This document shows, piece after piece, positions 27,169 to 35,757 of a stretch of DNA of 62,196 nucleotides. The DNA lies in NCBI GenBank assembly GCA_018396415.1, contig JAGTRE010000008.1, positions 4,663 to 66,858 on the forward strand. The letters run 5' to 3'. Positions within the stretch are counted from its first letter, which is position 1; each line of letters begins with the position of its first letter. The stretch is from Candidatus Bathyarchaeota archaeon (GTDB lineage: Archaea > Thermoproteota > Bathyarchaeia > RBG-16-48-13 > JAGTRE01). A program made the position numbers and the translations under genes. The notes beneath the pieces are model-generated. The model saw only the letters and a program-made list of their open reading frames with translations, was not told the origin of the DNA and ran no database searches.

Positions 27169-28173
27169 ACGACGAGTTTCGAAATTCCCGTGGAAAAAAT
27201 AGTTGGGCGCATATCCGAAGTGAAAATTGGCGCAACCCGCGCCGAAGGAGGAACGAGAGACCGCGTTATTACAATAGGTGGAGCTACAGCCCTGCCCTTC
27301 AATTATTTTGAAGGAAAAATCCCAAACCCACCCGCCATATCCTTTGACGTTTTCGATGCACCCATAGGGCTTCCGAAAGCCCTAAAGGCACCATATAAAG
27401 ACGTTATGGAAGACCCAGCAGAGTGGGCTAGATTTTGTGTTGAAAAATACGGTGCTGAAATGGTTACGATCCACCTCGTCAGCACAGACCCAGAAAACTT
27501 AGACAGAAGCCCAGAGGACGCGGCTAAGACAATTGAAAGAGTTCTCCAAGCAGTCAAAGTTCCAATTATAATCGGCGGGTCAGGAAATCCGAAAAAAGAT
27601 CCAGCAGTTTTTACCAAGGTTGCTGAAATAACTCAAGGAGAACGTTGTCTCCTCGCATCAGCAACTCCAGAACAATATCAAACCATAGGTGCAGTTGCAA
27701 TAGCCTATGGTCATAGTGTTGTGGGTTGGACAAGCATTGATTTAGACCTTGCTAAGCAACTCAACAGGCTCCTCCTAAACCTTGGCGTTCCCAAGGATAG
27801 AATTGTAATGGATCCAACATTAGCATCCCTTGGATATGGAATAGAATATTCATTCTCAGTCATGGAGAAAATGCGAATTGCCGCCTTGCTTGGCGACGAG
27901 GCCCTCCAAATGCCAATGCTAGCCGGTGTTTCAAACGCCTGGGGTGCAAGAGAAGCCTGGAAAAAATCTCCCGAACTTGGTCCACCAGAGTATCGAGGCC
28001 CGTTATGGGAAACCATAAGTGGCATAGTTGCGGTTATGTCCGGAGCTGATCTCCTTATGATGATGCACCCTGACGCAATCAAAACCGTCCGAAAAGCAAT
28101 AAACGCCCTTCAGAAGGGCGAGAAAATCTCTACGAACATCTATGATTGGATTATGGATAAGGAGTCAGTATGA
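27169..28173 (+). CDS. cdhD: CODH/ACS corrinoid protein small (delta) subunit; apparent ACG start
   Basis: This TIM-barrel subunit of the corrinoid iron-sulfur protein passes the methyl group to acetyl-CoA synthase. Family segments include 'TRAEGGTRDRVITIGG', 'SFDVFDAPIGLPKA', 'IIIGGSGNPKKD', 'CLLASATPEQY' and 'SGADLLMMMHP'. The first canonical start is the GTG at 27190, which has no Shine-Dalgarno. The frame extends upstream through 'TSFEIPVEKI' to AAGGAG at 27156-27161 and a TGA at 27154. Only ACG codons (27169, 27172) stand at a proper distance of 7-10 bases from that AAGGAG. The long N-terminal region found in methanogen CdhD is absent. The stop overlaps cdhE by 4 bases. Confidence 0.9.
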   Translation, partial: TTSFEIPVEKIVGRISEVKIGATRAEGGTRDRVITIGGATALPFNYFEGKIPNPPAISFDVFDAPIGLPKALKAPYKDVMEDPAEWARFCVEKYGAEMVTIHLVSTDPENLDRSPEDAAKTIERVLQAVKVPIIIGGSGNPKKDPAVFTKVAEITQGERCLLASATPEQYQTIGAVAIAYGHSVVGWTSIDLDLAKQLNRLLLNLGVPKDRIVMDPTLASLGYGIEYSFSVMEKMRIAALLGDEALQMPMLAGVSNAWGAREAWKKSPELGPPEYRGPLWETISGIVAVMSGADLLMMMHPDAIKTVRKAINALQKGEKISTNIYDWIMDKESV

Positions 28174-29552
28174 GCGCAAAACTTTCCCCTATGCAGATCT
28201 ACGCGGTTCTTCCAAAGAAAAACTGTGGAGAATGCGGCGTTCCCACATGTTTGGCCTTTGCTTTCAAAGTCTCCACAGGTGAAATTAAAATCGAGATTTG
28301 TCCCTACATCACCGAAGAAACAAAAACCAAGATGGCGGCACTCGTAGCCCCGCCGATAAAATTGATTACAATTGGTGTCGGCGGAAAAGCAGTAAAAATC
28401 GGGGGAGAAGAAGTCGTTCACAGACATGAAAAAAGGTTCAACAATGAAACTGCACTGGCAATTGAGATCAGCGACCTCATGGACGCCGAGCAAATAGCAA
28501 AACGACTCGAACAAGCCAATTCAATCAAAGTTGTCAGAATGGGACAAACACTACGACTAAACTTAGTCGCTGTAAAAGGCGCGTCGGCAAACGCCCAGAA
28601 ATTTGCAGAAACCGTCAAGTTTGTTAAAGAAAAGAGCCCTTTCCCTTTGATCCTTTGCAGCTTCGATCCAAATATTATTGAAGCCGGCTTAAACGTTGCA
28701 GGTGCAGATCGCCCGCTAATCTATGCGGCGGATGAAAATAACTGGAGCAAAATGGCTGAGTTAGCCAAACGTTACAATTGCCCCCTAACCGTTTACTCCC
28801 CACATAACTTAGAAAAACTGTTTAGTCTAGTTCAGCAAATTAATGCCGCCGGTGTAAGTGACCTCGTATTAGATGTAGGCTTAGACACGATAACAGATAC
28901 CATCAATGACCTAACGATATTAAGACGCCTAGCAGTGAAAAAGGGGTTTAAGCCAGCCGGCTACCCCACAATCGCGTTTCCAGCGCTGTTAACTAGTAAA
29001 CAATTTGATGTTGAGAATGGATATTGGGAAGCTACGGTTAGTTCAATTCTTTTGCTAAGATATGCTAGCATACTGGTTTTGAGAGGAGTAGAAATTTGGG
29101 AACTGCTTTCACTGCTCACACTTAGACAAAATATCTTCACCGATCCCCAAAAACCAGTTCGCGTTGAACCTGGACTAATCGCATTCGGTCAGCCCAACGA
29201 GAATTCGCCGCTACTCATGACGACGAATTTTGCATTGACATATTACACCGTTGCGGGAGACATTGAATCCGCGAAAATTAATTGCTATCTCTTAGTCGTA
29301 GACACGGAGGGGCTATCGGTGATTACTGCAATCGCCGGGGAAAAATTAACAGCTGAGAAAGTGGCAGACGCGCTAAAGAAATTTGAGGCAGAAAAAAAGG
29401 TTAAACACCGCCAGTTAGTGATACCTGGGGCTGCCGCTAAAATTAGCGGAAAAATCGAGGATTCAACGGGCTGGAAGGTTATCGTGGGACCAAAGGATTC
29501 CGGCGAGATTGGAGCCTTTCTAAAGGAAAAATGGTTACAACAAGCCTCCTGA
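28170..29552 (+). CDS. cdhE: CODH/ACS corrinoid iron-sulfur protein large (gamma) subunit
   Basis: At 460 residues, this subunit carries the N-terminal [4Fe-4S] cluster ('KKNCGECGVPTCLAFAF', then 'ICPYI') that reactivates the cobalamin. A TIM-barrel core (about 95-320) and a C-terminal corrinoid-binding domain follow. It accepts the methyl group from tetrahydropterin and hands it to AcsB. The ATG is preceded by AAGGAG at 7 bases and overlaps the cdhD stop (ATGA). It ends the four-gene operon, converging on the AOR gene with only 20 bases between stops. No methyltransferase gene (acsE or mtr) is adjacent. Confidence 0.93.
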   Translation: MSAKLSPMQIYAVLPKKNCGECGVPTCLAFAFKVSTGEIKIEICPYITEETKTKMAALVAPPIKLITIGVGGKAVKIGGEEVVHRHEKRFNNETALAIEISDLMDAEQIAKRLEQANSIKVVRMGQTLRLNLVAVKGASANAQKFAETVKFVKEKSPFPLILCSFDPNIIEAGLNVAGADRPLIYAADENNWSKMAELAKRYNCPLTVYSPHNLEKLFSLVQQINAAGVSDLVLDVGLDTITDTINDLTILRRLAVKKGFKPAGYPTIAFPALLTSKQFDVENGYWEATVSSILLLRYASILVLRGVEIWELLSLLTLRQNIFTDPQKPVRVEPGLIAFGQPNENSPLLMTTNFALTYYTVAGDIESAKINCYLLVVDTEGLSVITAIAGEKLTAEKVADALKKFEAEKKVKHRQLVIPGAAAKISGKIEDSTGWKVIVGPKDSGEIGAFLKEKWLQQAS

Positions 29553-29572
29553 AAACACCAACCAAACTGAGA

Positions 29573-31321
29573 TCATTTTCTTAATTCGCGCCGCTTGAAT
29601 CGTTTAGAAATGTATTTAGCGAGCATGGCTGTAAATACATTTCTATCTAACTTTCCCATCAATGTCGGTGTTTCGAAGATTCTGTTCGGCAAATTCTCTT
29701 TATGAAAATCGAAACCTTCTCTAAATTTGAATTTGTATTGATTTTGAAATATTTCCCTTCCCAGCTTCTTTAATTCATCAATGGAACGGTTAATTCCAAC
29801 TAATTTTAACGCCTCCACCACCTTTTCCTCGGTATATATACCACGTGCGAATAGGCATATTACTAGGGAGGTTTGAATGCACCGCCAATTTTCTTCCTCG
29901 ATCAGTTTGTCTACCATCTCACTATGCGTTAAAGAAGATTTACATGCCTCCTGATCAATGGAGTAACCAGCATTACTGTTATGCGAGTGTCTAGCCCCAA
30001 CGAGTGTTCCGAGGAAAGCAGCGTATCCCGTAAGATAACCTGCTAACCCGTTCTTACCAATCGCCATTGCAAAATCTTTTCCTCCATATTTCTCACACGC
30101 CTCGGCTACACCTTGAGCAAGCTTTGTGTAAAATAGGTTAGGCATTTTGACTATGTTTTTCGTGATCTGAATGTAACTTTCTACGTCTCCCCAGCATGGC
30201 TTAACGTTAAGGGTTTCACTAGTTGAAATCAGTCCTTTTTCGTAAGCCTCTGTCACCCAAGCTAGAACTGTCCCTAGCATCATAGCATCGAGGCCGTATT
30301 CGTCAGCTAATAAAATCAGTTTTAGAAGGTCATTTTGATCCTTAATTAATAAATTGGAACCAAGCGCGTAAACTGGCTCATAGTCGTACCGAAGGAATAT
30401 GGGACCAATTTCATGTTGCGTAGCAAATGGAATTTTAAGCGCTGCAATATGCATGCACCCTATTGGGCACCCCGGACATGAAACTTTTCTTATCATCTGC
30501 TTTTCCGCAAAGGCTTCACCTGAGATATTTTCAGCAAAATCAAATCTTCCTGAGGTAAAGTTTTTGGTTGGTAATGCATTAATCTCATTCAACACCAGCA
30601 CGTTTTCCATTGTTCCTAAATCGTGATACTTTCTCATTTTTCCTTTTTTTTCAGCCTCTTGGTACAACTCTTCGTAAAGAAGCTTTAGCGCATCAGCATT
30701 AACAGCTGAAATTTCACCGGTCCCGGTTATCGAGATTGCCTTGAGATTTTTACTCGCAAATATTGCGCCAAGTCCTAGTCTCCCAAAGTGGTTATATGTA
30801 TCGACATTTGCGGTAGCATACCAAACTAATTTTTCACCTGCGAGACCGATGCTAACCACACTCTGAAGACCTTCAACGTTCGGAATTCTAAGCGCTTTTT
30901 CGACTACAGATGGCGGCTGACCTTTAAAGGCACCAGCATCATGAAAACCCACTTTTTGATCTGAAATTGTAACGTAAGTGAGCTTATCCGCAAAACCCTT
31001 AATGACAATAGCTCCAAAGCCCGCAAAACGGATAGCAGAAGCCAATCGCCCTCCCGCATGTGTTTCTCCAAGATTCCCGGTTAAAGGAGATTTAAACATA
31101 CAGACTGTTTTTGTACAACATGGAAGTAGACCTGTAAGAGGACCAGCCGCCATTATAATTGGAGCATCAGGAGAGAATGGATCAACATTTTGGGGGCATT
31201 CTTCTAAAAGAAGCCTTATGGCAACGCCTGTTCCTCCAAGATATTTTCTAAAAAGTTCTACACGACTCCGAATTTTTACCGACTTAGTTGTGAGGTTGAT
31301 ATAAAGGATTCGACTGAGCAA
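29573..31321 (-). CDS. aor: Tungsten aldehyde:ferredoxin oxidoreductase
   Basis: At 582 residues this is slightly short for the AOR family (about 600-620). The enzyme interconverts aldehydes and carboxylates with ferredoxin, using a tungstopterin and one [4Fe-4S] cluster. The N-terminus 'RILYINLTTKSVKI' and 'YLGGTGVAIRLL', the segment 'AAGPLTGLLPCCTKTV', and the cluster motif 'CPGCPIGCMH' are characteristic. A later Cys in 'SLVICLFARGIY' would be the fourth ligand. A TTG start lies seven bases after AGGTGG and right behind the ferredoxin gene, with which it forms a two-gene operon. It could reduce acetate to acetaldehyde with low-potential ferredoxin, or the reverse. Confidence 0.92.
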   Translation of the reverse strand: MLSRILYINLTTKSVKIRSRVELFRKYLGGTGVAIRLLLEECPQNVDPFSPDAPIIMAAGPLTGLLPCCTKTVCMFKSPLTGNLGETHAGGRLASAIRFAGFGAIVIKGFADKLTYVTISDQKVGFHDAGAFKGQPPSVVEKALRIPNVEGLQSVVSIGLAGEKLVWYATANVDTYNHFGRLGLGAIFASKNLKAISITGTGEISAVNADALKLLYEELYQEAEKKGKMRKYHDLGTMENVLVLNEINALPTKNFTSGRFDFAENISGEAFAEKQMIRKVSCPGCPIGCMHIAALKIPFATQHEIGPIFLRYDYEPVYALGSNLLIKDQNDLLKLILLADEYGLDAMMLGTVLAWVTEAYEKGLISTSETLNVKPCWGDVESYIQITKNIVKMPNLFYTKLAQGVAEACEKYGGKDFAMAIGKNGLAGYLTGYAAFLGTLVGARHSHNSNAGYSIDQEACKSSLTHSEMVDKLIEEENWRCIQTSLVICLFARGIYTEEKVVEALKLVGINRSIDELKKLGREIFQNQYKFKFREGFDFHKENLPNRIFETPTLMGKLDRNVFTAMLAKYISKRFKRRELRK

Positions 31322-31741
31322 CTATGGACCACCTGCCTCCCCAAAACCCAAAACTTCATGAGGGCAATACTTTGCGCAAAGTCCACATTCCGTACAGATT
31401 ATTGGTTTCCTAGTTTTAGGATCAAGCGTTAAAGCGCCAATAGCACATGCTGACAGGCATTCAAAATTCTTGCAATCTACGCATTTTGAGGCAACAAGTG
31501 TCACGCCGCCTTCTGGTTTAGCTTGAAGAGCTTCTTTCTTACAAGCCGCTGCACAGGGAGGATTTTTACAGGCTATGCAAACAACGACGTGAAAACGTTC
31601 CTCTAAGCTCTTTCCAGTTCTGACAAATATCGCGGCCCTAGTAGCTGAAGTTGTGCCGAAAAGTTCTCTTGAACAAGCATAGACACAGCTATAGCATCCA
31701 ATGCAACGTTCCGGTCGTTCAACCCAAACTTTTTCTGGCAT
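31322..31741 (-). CDS. Four-cluster ferredoxin, AOR partner
   Basis: This 139-residue protein has four cysteine groups: 'CIGCYSCVYACS', 'CIACKNPPCAAAC', 'CVDCKNFECLSAC' and 'CTECGLCAKYCP'. The pattern is that of CooF/HycB-like electron-transfer subunits. It precedes aor by a single base gap on the same strand, so it is probably the dedicated electron acceptor or donor of that enzyme. The start is the ATG at 31741. Confidence 0.85.
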   Translation of the reverse strand: MPEKVWVERPERCIGCYSCVYACSRELFGTTSATRAAIFVRTGKSLEERFHVVVCIACKNPPCAAACKKEALQAKPEGGVTLVASKCVDCKNFECLSACAIGALTLDPKTRKPIICTECGLCAKYCPHEVLGFGEAGGP

Positions 31742-31808
31742 GTTTCACCTCAACTTCTATCGGATAATTCGAAGCATCTTATAATAATTTTTTATTTAAA
31801 TCGGTTTG

Positions 31809-32498
31809 TTAAGTAGAAGAACTGGAATTTATTGCCTTTTCTACTGCATTTTTTATCGCAAACCCAGCCAGATGCATTAAAGTTTCTCCAGAATGCTTAT
31901 CCAGCTGCATAGATGCTAAACATGGGTAATAGTGATGAGCAAGTCCAGCCTCGTTACTTGCATTAGACTTGTTAACGCCCTTCAATTTATCTGCAACATA
32001 CCAAGTCGATCCACAAGGAGCACCTCGTCTAACCGTAACGTCCTTAATCTCCTCACTATCCACTTTTATTTCAAGTTCCGGATTTCCGAAAAACTTAGCG
32101 AAGACGTCGATAAACGGATTTCCAACCTCAGTTAATGTACAGAATGGACGAGGATAAACCGAGGCGACGCCCATGTTTTCAAGCTCTCTCTTAGTCTGAA
32201 GCTGAAGCCCCATTGGAAGCCAGTTTGGATCGTCAACCGCAACTATCACTGCCTTGGCACCAGTTTTTCTCGCGAGTGTAGGTAATAATTGAGCAGTGTT
32301 TGGATCCTGAGTCAACGAAAGAATAAGATCAGCTTTTGGCACGTTTTTTGGAATAAAATCATCCGGTTCATCTATTACAGCCGGCAATCTGAGAGTTAAG
32401 TTCCAAACTTCAACTATCCAATCCTTAGGTCCTCTTTCGCGAATGTTCTTAACTATCCTTGCTCCATATGTTCCCTGTATTATTGCGTAAATTATCAC
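31809..32498 (-). CDS. DUF166-family protein
   Basis: The 229-residue protein matches the archaeal DUF166 family, which was once described as thymidylate-synthase-like. Conserved segments are 'GTYGARIVKNIRERGP', 'ADLILSLTQDPN', 'VTVRRGAPCGSTWYVAD' and 'HHYYPCLASMQLD'. The conserved Cys residues in 'APCGSTW' and 'YYPCLAS' suggest metal or cluster binding. Members often sit near methanogenesis, CODH or Hdr genes, and the function is not established. A GTG start is used. It is divergent from the V4R regulator, with palindromes between them. Confidence 0.75.
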   Translation of the reverse strand: MIIYAIIQGTYGARIVKNIRERGPKDWIVEVWNLTLRLPAVIDEPDDFIPKNVPKADLILSLTQDPNTAQLLPTLARKTGAKAVIVAVDDPNWLPMGLQLQTKRELENMGVASVYPRPFCTLTEVGNPFIDVFAKFFGNPELEIKVDSEEIKDVTVRRGAPCGSTWYVADKLKGVNKSNASNEAGLAHHYYPCLASMQLDKHSGETLMHLAGFAIKNAVEKAINSSSST

Positions 32499-32536
32499 AG
32501 GTGTTCACCATCAATGTGAGGTAATAAGATAAATTT

Positions 32537-32554
32537 GTTAGATTTATATCTAAC
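32537..32554. promoter_or_regulatory. Perfect inverted repeat, likely operator
   Basis: GTTAGAT and ATCTAAC form a perfect 7-base inverted repeat around TTAT. A further 10-base palindrome AAATCGATTT is at 32571-32580, next to a TATA-like TTTAAAAATATTTT (about 32577-32590) that would give a nearly leaderless mRNA for the V4R regulator (ATG 32609). The pair lies between the divergent DUF166 and regulator genes, the usual place for autoregulation. Confidence 0.6.
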
Positions 32555-32608
32555 ATTTAAGTTTTGATATAAATCGATTTAAAAATATTTTCGGATCGTA
32601 GATAAACT

Positions 32609-33376
32609 ATGAAAACGATTGTGTACCCTAGCAAAAAAATAGCAACTTTATTTTATGATGATACCCGTAGAGGCATAATCCGAGAACTCCGAGCAGGTCC
32701 GAAAACGGTATCAGAACTTGCCAAAATTCTTAAAAAAAGAAAACCGACAATCGTCCACCACATTGAAATTCTGAAAAAAGAGGGGATAGTTGAACGGAAA
32801 GAATCCCCTCCCGAAGATAGACGCGAAAAACCATATGGATTAACCTCAATTTTAACACCGTTAGAAAGTATCGATAAGAAAGAATATGAAATTATGAAAA
32901 TGGCGGTAGAGGATCAGTTCAAAAGCTTCTCTTCCCTTGAAGCCGCTGAAAGTAGAGTAAAGTTATTTGTGTCATTGTTTCGCGCAATACGAATCTCTGC
33001 ATTGGTTTACGGCGTTGACATGGATGAAATTCTACGCCATACGGGCCGAATAGTTGGAGAAGCCCTTACTGGAAATTTTTCTAAATCCAACATGGAGGTT
33101 TTGTTGCGGGAATTGGCAGTTTTCTGGTCAAAAAACAGCCTAGGCGAAATGGTTTTCAAAATAGTGAAGCCCAATCTCATCGAGATACTTGTATACGAAT
33201 GTTATGAATGCGCTGGAATGCCAAAAATAGGATGCACCCTTTGTGCTTTTGATGCAGGGATAATCGAAGGGGTGATCGGTAGACTCCTATCATCCAATGC
33301 GTATGCAATGGAAACAGAATGCTGGGGAAATGGATACCAACACTGTAAGTTCATTGTTGCTCTCGAACGCGATTAA
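32609..33376 (+). CDS. HTH transcriptional regulator with V4R sensor domain
   Basis: The 255-residue protein begins with an ArsR-like winged helix ('RRGIIRELRAGPKTVSELAKIL', 'PTIVHHIEILKKEGIVER'). It ends with a V4R domain (about 150-250) containing the Cys-rich segment 'CYECAGMPKIGCTLCAFDAG' and 'ECWGNGYQHCKF'. V4R domains bind small hydrophobic ligands or metals and occur in archaeal regulators. It is divergent from the DUF166 gene, and palindromes lie between them, so it probably controls itself and that gene, perhaps also the adjacent AOR pair (inference). Confidence 0.82.
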   Translation: MKTIVYPSKKIATLFYDDTRRGIIRELRAGPKTVSELAKILKKRKPTIVHHIEILKKEGIVERKESPPEDRREKPYGLTSILTPLESIDKKEYEIMKMAVEDQFKSFSSLEAAESRVKLFVSLFRAIRISALVYGVDMDEILRHTGRIVGEALTGNFSKSNMEVLLRELAVFWSKNSLGEMVFKIVKPNLIEILVYECYECAGMPKIGCTLCAFDAGIIEGVIGRLLSSNAYAMETECWGNGYQHCKFIVALERD

Positions 33377-34260
33377 ATGAGCATTAAATTCTTTAATATG
33401 GCACGGATTTCTTCCTTGCCTTGATCGTCTAAGGGTAGTAGAGGTTTACGTGGATAACCAGCAGACTTCTGAATCATATTTAAAGCTTCTTTAACTGCAA
33501 CGACACCATATTTCTTGGTGAGCACCTCGTTTAAAGGCAAAAGTTTCAGTTGTAGCTCCCTAGCTTTCGAATATTGACCACTTCTAACGGCTTCATATAA
33601 GGTGACGCAAATTCTCGGTGCAACATTTGCTATGGCAACAATTGCCCCATTTCCTCCGAGCATAAGTGTAGGAAAAATCACGTCGCCAGTACCCGCTAAG
33701 ACCGAGAGCTTATTTCTAGCCAGCCGAATTATTTCGGCTATTTGCCAGATACTTCCACTACTATCTTTTACGCCTATTACTTGATCTAGTTCAGCAAGTT
33801 GGGCGATTACGCTCGGTTCAAGATTAACCCCAGTAAACTTGGGGACATTGTAGAGTACAATAGGTATATTGACAGATTCCGAAATCTCCTTAAAGTGCTC
33901 AATCATCTCCCTGTTTGAAAGTCTAAAGTAGAATGGAGTGACGATCAAAGCAGCGGTTGCTCCCACATCCTCCGCATCTTTAGTCAAGGCTATAGTTTCC
34001 TTCGTGCTCATACTACCGGTTCCAGCCACAACTGGGATCTTTCCATTCGCCTCTTCTACGACTAATTCTATGACCTTTTTACGCTCATCCCTTGAGAGAT
34101 ATGGGGCCTCCCCATTGCTTCCGCATGGCACAAGACCATGAACACCGCTTTCGATCCAAAATCTAACGCATTCCCTTAGCGAGCTTTCATCTATTTCTCC
34201 ATTGTGTTTCATTGGCGTTATATGAGGGGGCATAATTCCTTTGAGTACAAGTTTTTTCAT
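33373..34260 (-). CDS. DapA-family aldolase (dihydrodipicolinate synthase superfamily)
   Basis: About 295 residues with the class I aldolase TIM barrel: 'GIMPPHITPMKHNGEIDE', 'GVHGLVPCGSNGEAPYLS', 'VVAGTGSMSTKETI', 'IPIVLYNVPKFTGVNL', and the Schiff-base lysine in 'VIGVKDSSG'. This places it in the DapA/NAL family. It could be 4-hydroxy-tetrahydrodipicolinate synthase for lysine or a 2-keto-3-deoxy acid aldolase, and sequence alone does not decide. The ATG at 34260 is chosen over an upstream start at 34335 because the family begins with 'LKGIMPP'. It lies after pyrE on the same strand. Confidence 0.85.
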   Translation of the reverse strand: MKKLVLKGIMPPHITPMKHNGEIDESSLRECVRFWIESGVHGLVPCGSNGEAPYLSRDERKKVIELVVEEANGKIPVVAGTGSMSTKETIALTKDAEDVGATAALIVTPFYFRLSNREMIEHFKEISESVNIPIVLYNVPKFTGVNLEPSVIAQLAELDQVIGVKDSSGSIWQIAEIIRLARNKLSVLAGTGDVIFPTLMLGGNGAIVAIANVAPRICVTLYEAVRSGQYSKARELQLKLLPLNEVLTKKYGVVAVKEALNMIQKSAGYPRKPLLPLDDQGKEEIRAILKNLMLI

Positions 34261-34335
34261 TCCATCATCTCGCAGAATGAATTTACTACTAGGTTTCAAG
34301 TAAAATCGCTTAAAAATGAGGATAAGTTGGATCAC

Positions 34336-34962
34336 TTATTTTACTTGCTTAAGGATAGCTTTTAGTTGCTTCTGATCGACTACTCCCACTTCATATAACT
34401 TTTTAGCAGCTTCAGATATTTTTAAGAGATAATGTAATTTGATTCCGAGCTTAGAAAGAGCTTGCTTCCCACCTTCTTCACGGTCTATAAGGACGAGGGC
34501 ATCTTTAACGACCGCTCCCTCCGCGATTACTGCATCTGCGGCGCCTAGCAAGCTTGTGCCTGTAGTGATAAGGTCGTCGACAAGCAGAATACGGTCACCT
34601 GGCATTAAGAGGCCTTCAACCCTCCTCTCCCGTCCATGAGTTTTAATTTCTTTTCGAACATAAAGGAAAGGTTTTTCAAGATTAAAAGCAAGAACCGCGG
34701 AAAACGGTATCCCAGCTGTCGGTATTCCAGCGATTCTATCAAAATTCTTTAAACCGATTTCAGTTTTCGCTAAACTAGCGTAAAACCCCAAAATTTTCCG
34801 AAACGCCTCCGGATAGCTTGGAATGAGTCGTAAATCAATATAATATGGACTTAATTTTCCGCTTGCTAAAGTAAAGGCACCAAACTTTATTGCTCCAGTT
34901 CTCACTAGAACCTGAATCAAATCGTCTTTCATGCGAACAAGTTCTTCTTTTCGACTCAACAC
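34336..34962 (-). CDS. pyrE: Orotate phosphoribosyltransferase
   Basis: About 208 residues. It makes orotidine monophosphate from orotate and PRPP in pyrimidine synthesis. Family marks are 'GAFTLASGKLSPYYIDLR', 'AGIPTAGIPFS', 'YVRKEIKTHGR' and the PRPP loop 'ILLVDDLITTGTSL'. The frame extends to 35004, but GAGG five bases before the GTG at 34962 supports that start. An ATG at 34932 is also possible. The gene starts a few bases after the metallo-hydrolase stop, so the two may share a transcript. Confidence 0.9.
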   Translation of the reverse strand: MLSRKEELVRMKDDLIQVLVRTGAIKFGAFTLASGKLSPYYIDLRLIPSYPEAFRKILGFYASLAKTEIGLKNFDRIAGIPTAGIPFSAVLAFNLEKPFLYVRKEIKTHGRERRVEGLLMPGDRILLVDDLITTGTSLLGAADAVIAEGAVVKDALVLIDREEGGKQALSKLGIKLHYLLKISEAAKKLYEVGVVDQKQLKAILKQVK

Positions 34963-34969
34963 ATTAGCC

Positions 34970-35656
34970 TCAAGGATACTTGTACACGCGGTCTTTTTGA
35001 ACAACTAAACAGCGGATCGTAGGAGCTTCCTTTGACAAAATTCGAACGAATTCATCTGTTTTAGTTCCATGATATGGAATAGCTAGTTTAGGTTGAACTA
35101 ATTTTGCGATTTCAGCCCCGGTTTTCGGACTGGTCCCAGGCGCGATTCCAATAGTGCAGAAGGCGATGTCTGGTTTGTATTGCTGCCCGATCTTCCGCAT
35201 ATCACTGAAGGGTAAGCTGTCACTGGTATGATATACGGTTATCCCATCCTCAGTTGTGATTAAGTATGTAACAGGCGTAGTTGCGGGTGGATGATTACTA
35301 TACTCAGGCCGTATAGTTAACCCATCGACATCAACTGCTTCACCAACCTTAGCCTCAATCAATTTCTCAGGAGAAACCACATCGCTTAACCGCGGAAAGG
35401 AAGTAGGGTCAGAGATTACAGTGCATTTAGTTTTAGCGTAAATAGTCTCCACGATCGATTCGTCTAGGTGATCATAGTGTTCATGAGTTATTAAGATAAC
35501 CTTGACCTTAGTGAAGACCTCAGGATCCACCTCTACTGGATCCACAACTATCACCATCGTCGGACTTTTAATCACGACCCCTGCATAGTTATTAAACCAA
35601 AGGAAAGCTAACTCACCCTTCCTTAACGTTAGTGCTTCAATTTCACGGATTGACAT
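34970..35656 (-). CDS. Metallo-beta-lactamase-fold hydrolase (UPF0173-like)
   Basis: The protein is about 228 residues. Its metal-binding motif THEHYDHLD is at about residue 60, with further ligands in 'HTSDSLPF' and 'IPYHGTKT'. This is the L-ascorbate-6-phosphate lactonase/UPF0173 branch of the fold. Members hydrolyse diverse phosphorylated or ester substrates, and the real substrate is unknown. The ATG at 35656 is favoured by GAGG ten bases upstream, with a TTG at 35665 as an alternative. It is followed by pyrE. Confidence 0.8.
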   Translation of the reverse strand: MSIREIEALTLRKGELAFLWFNNYAGVVIKSPTMVIVVDPVEVDPEVFTKVKVILITHEHYDHLDESIVETIYAKTKCTVISDPTSFPRLSDVVSPEKLIEAKVGEAVDVDGLTIRPEYSNHPPATTPVTYLITTEDGITVYHTSDSLPFSDMRKIGQQYKPDIAFCTIGIAPGTSPKTGAEIAKLVQPKLAIPYHGTKTDEFVRILSKEAPTIRCLVVQKDRVYKYP

Positions 35657-35757
35657 AACAATCAAACCTCAAGTGAAATGATGAAGAGAAGAATTTAAAG
35701 GGCTTATGCATGTTTCTATGTAAAGGTTTCACCTCACATATGAACTAGGGATTGAAA

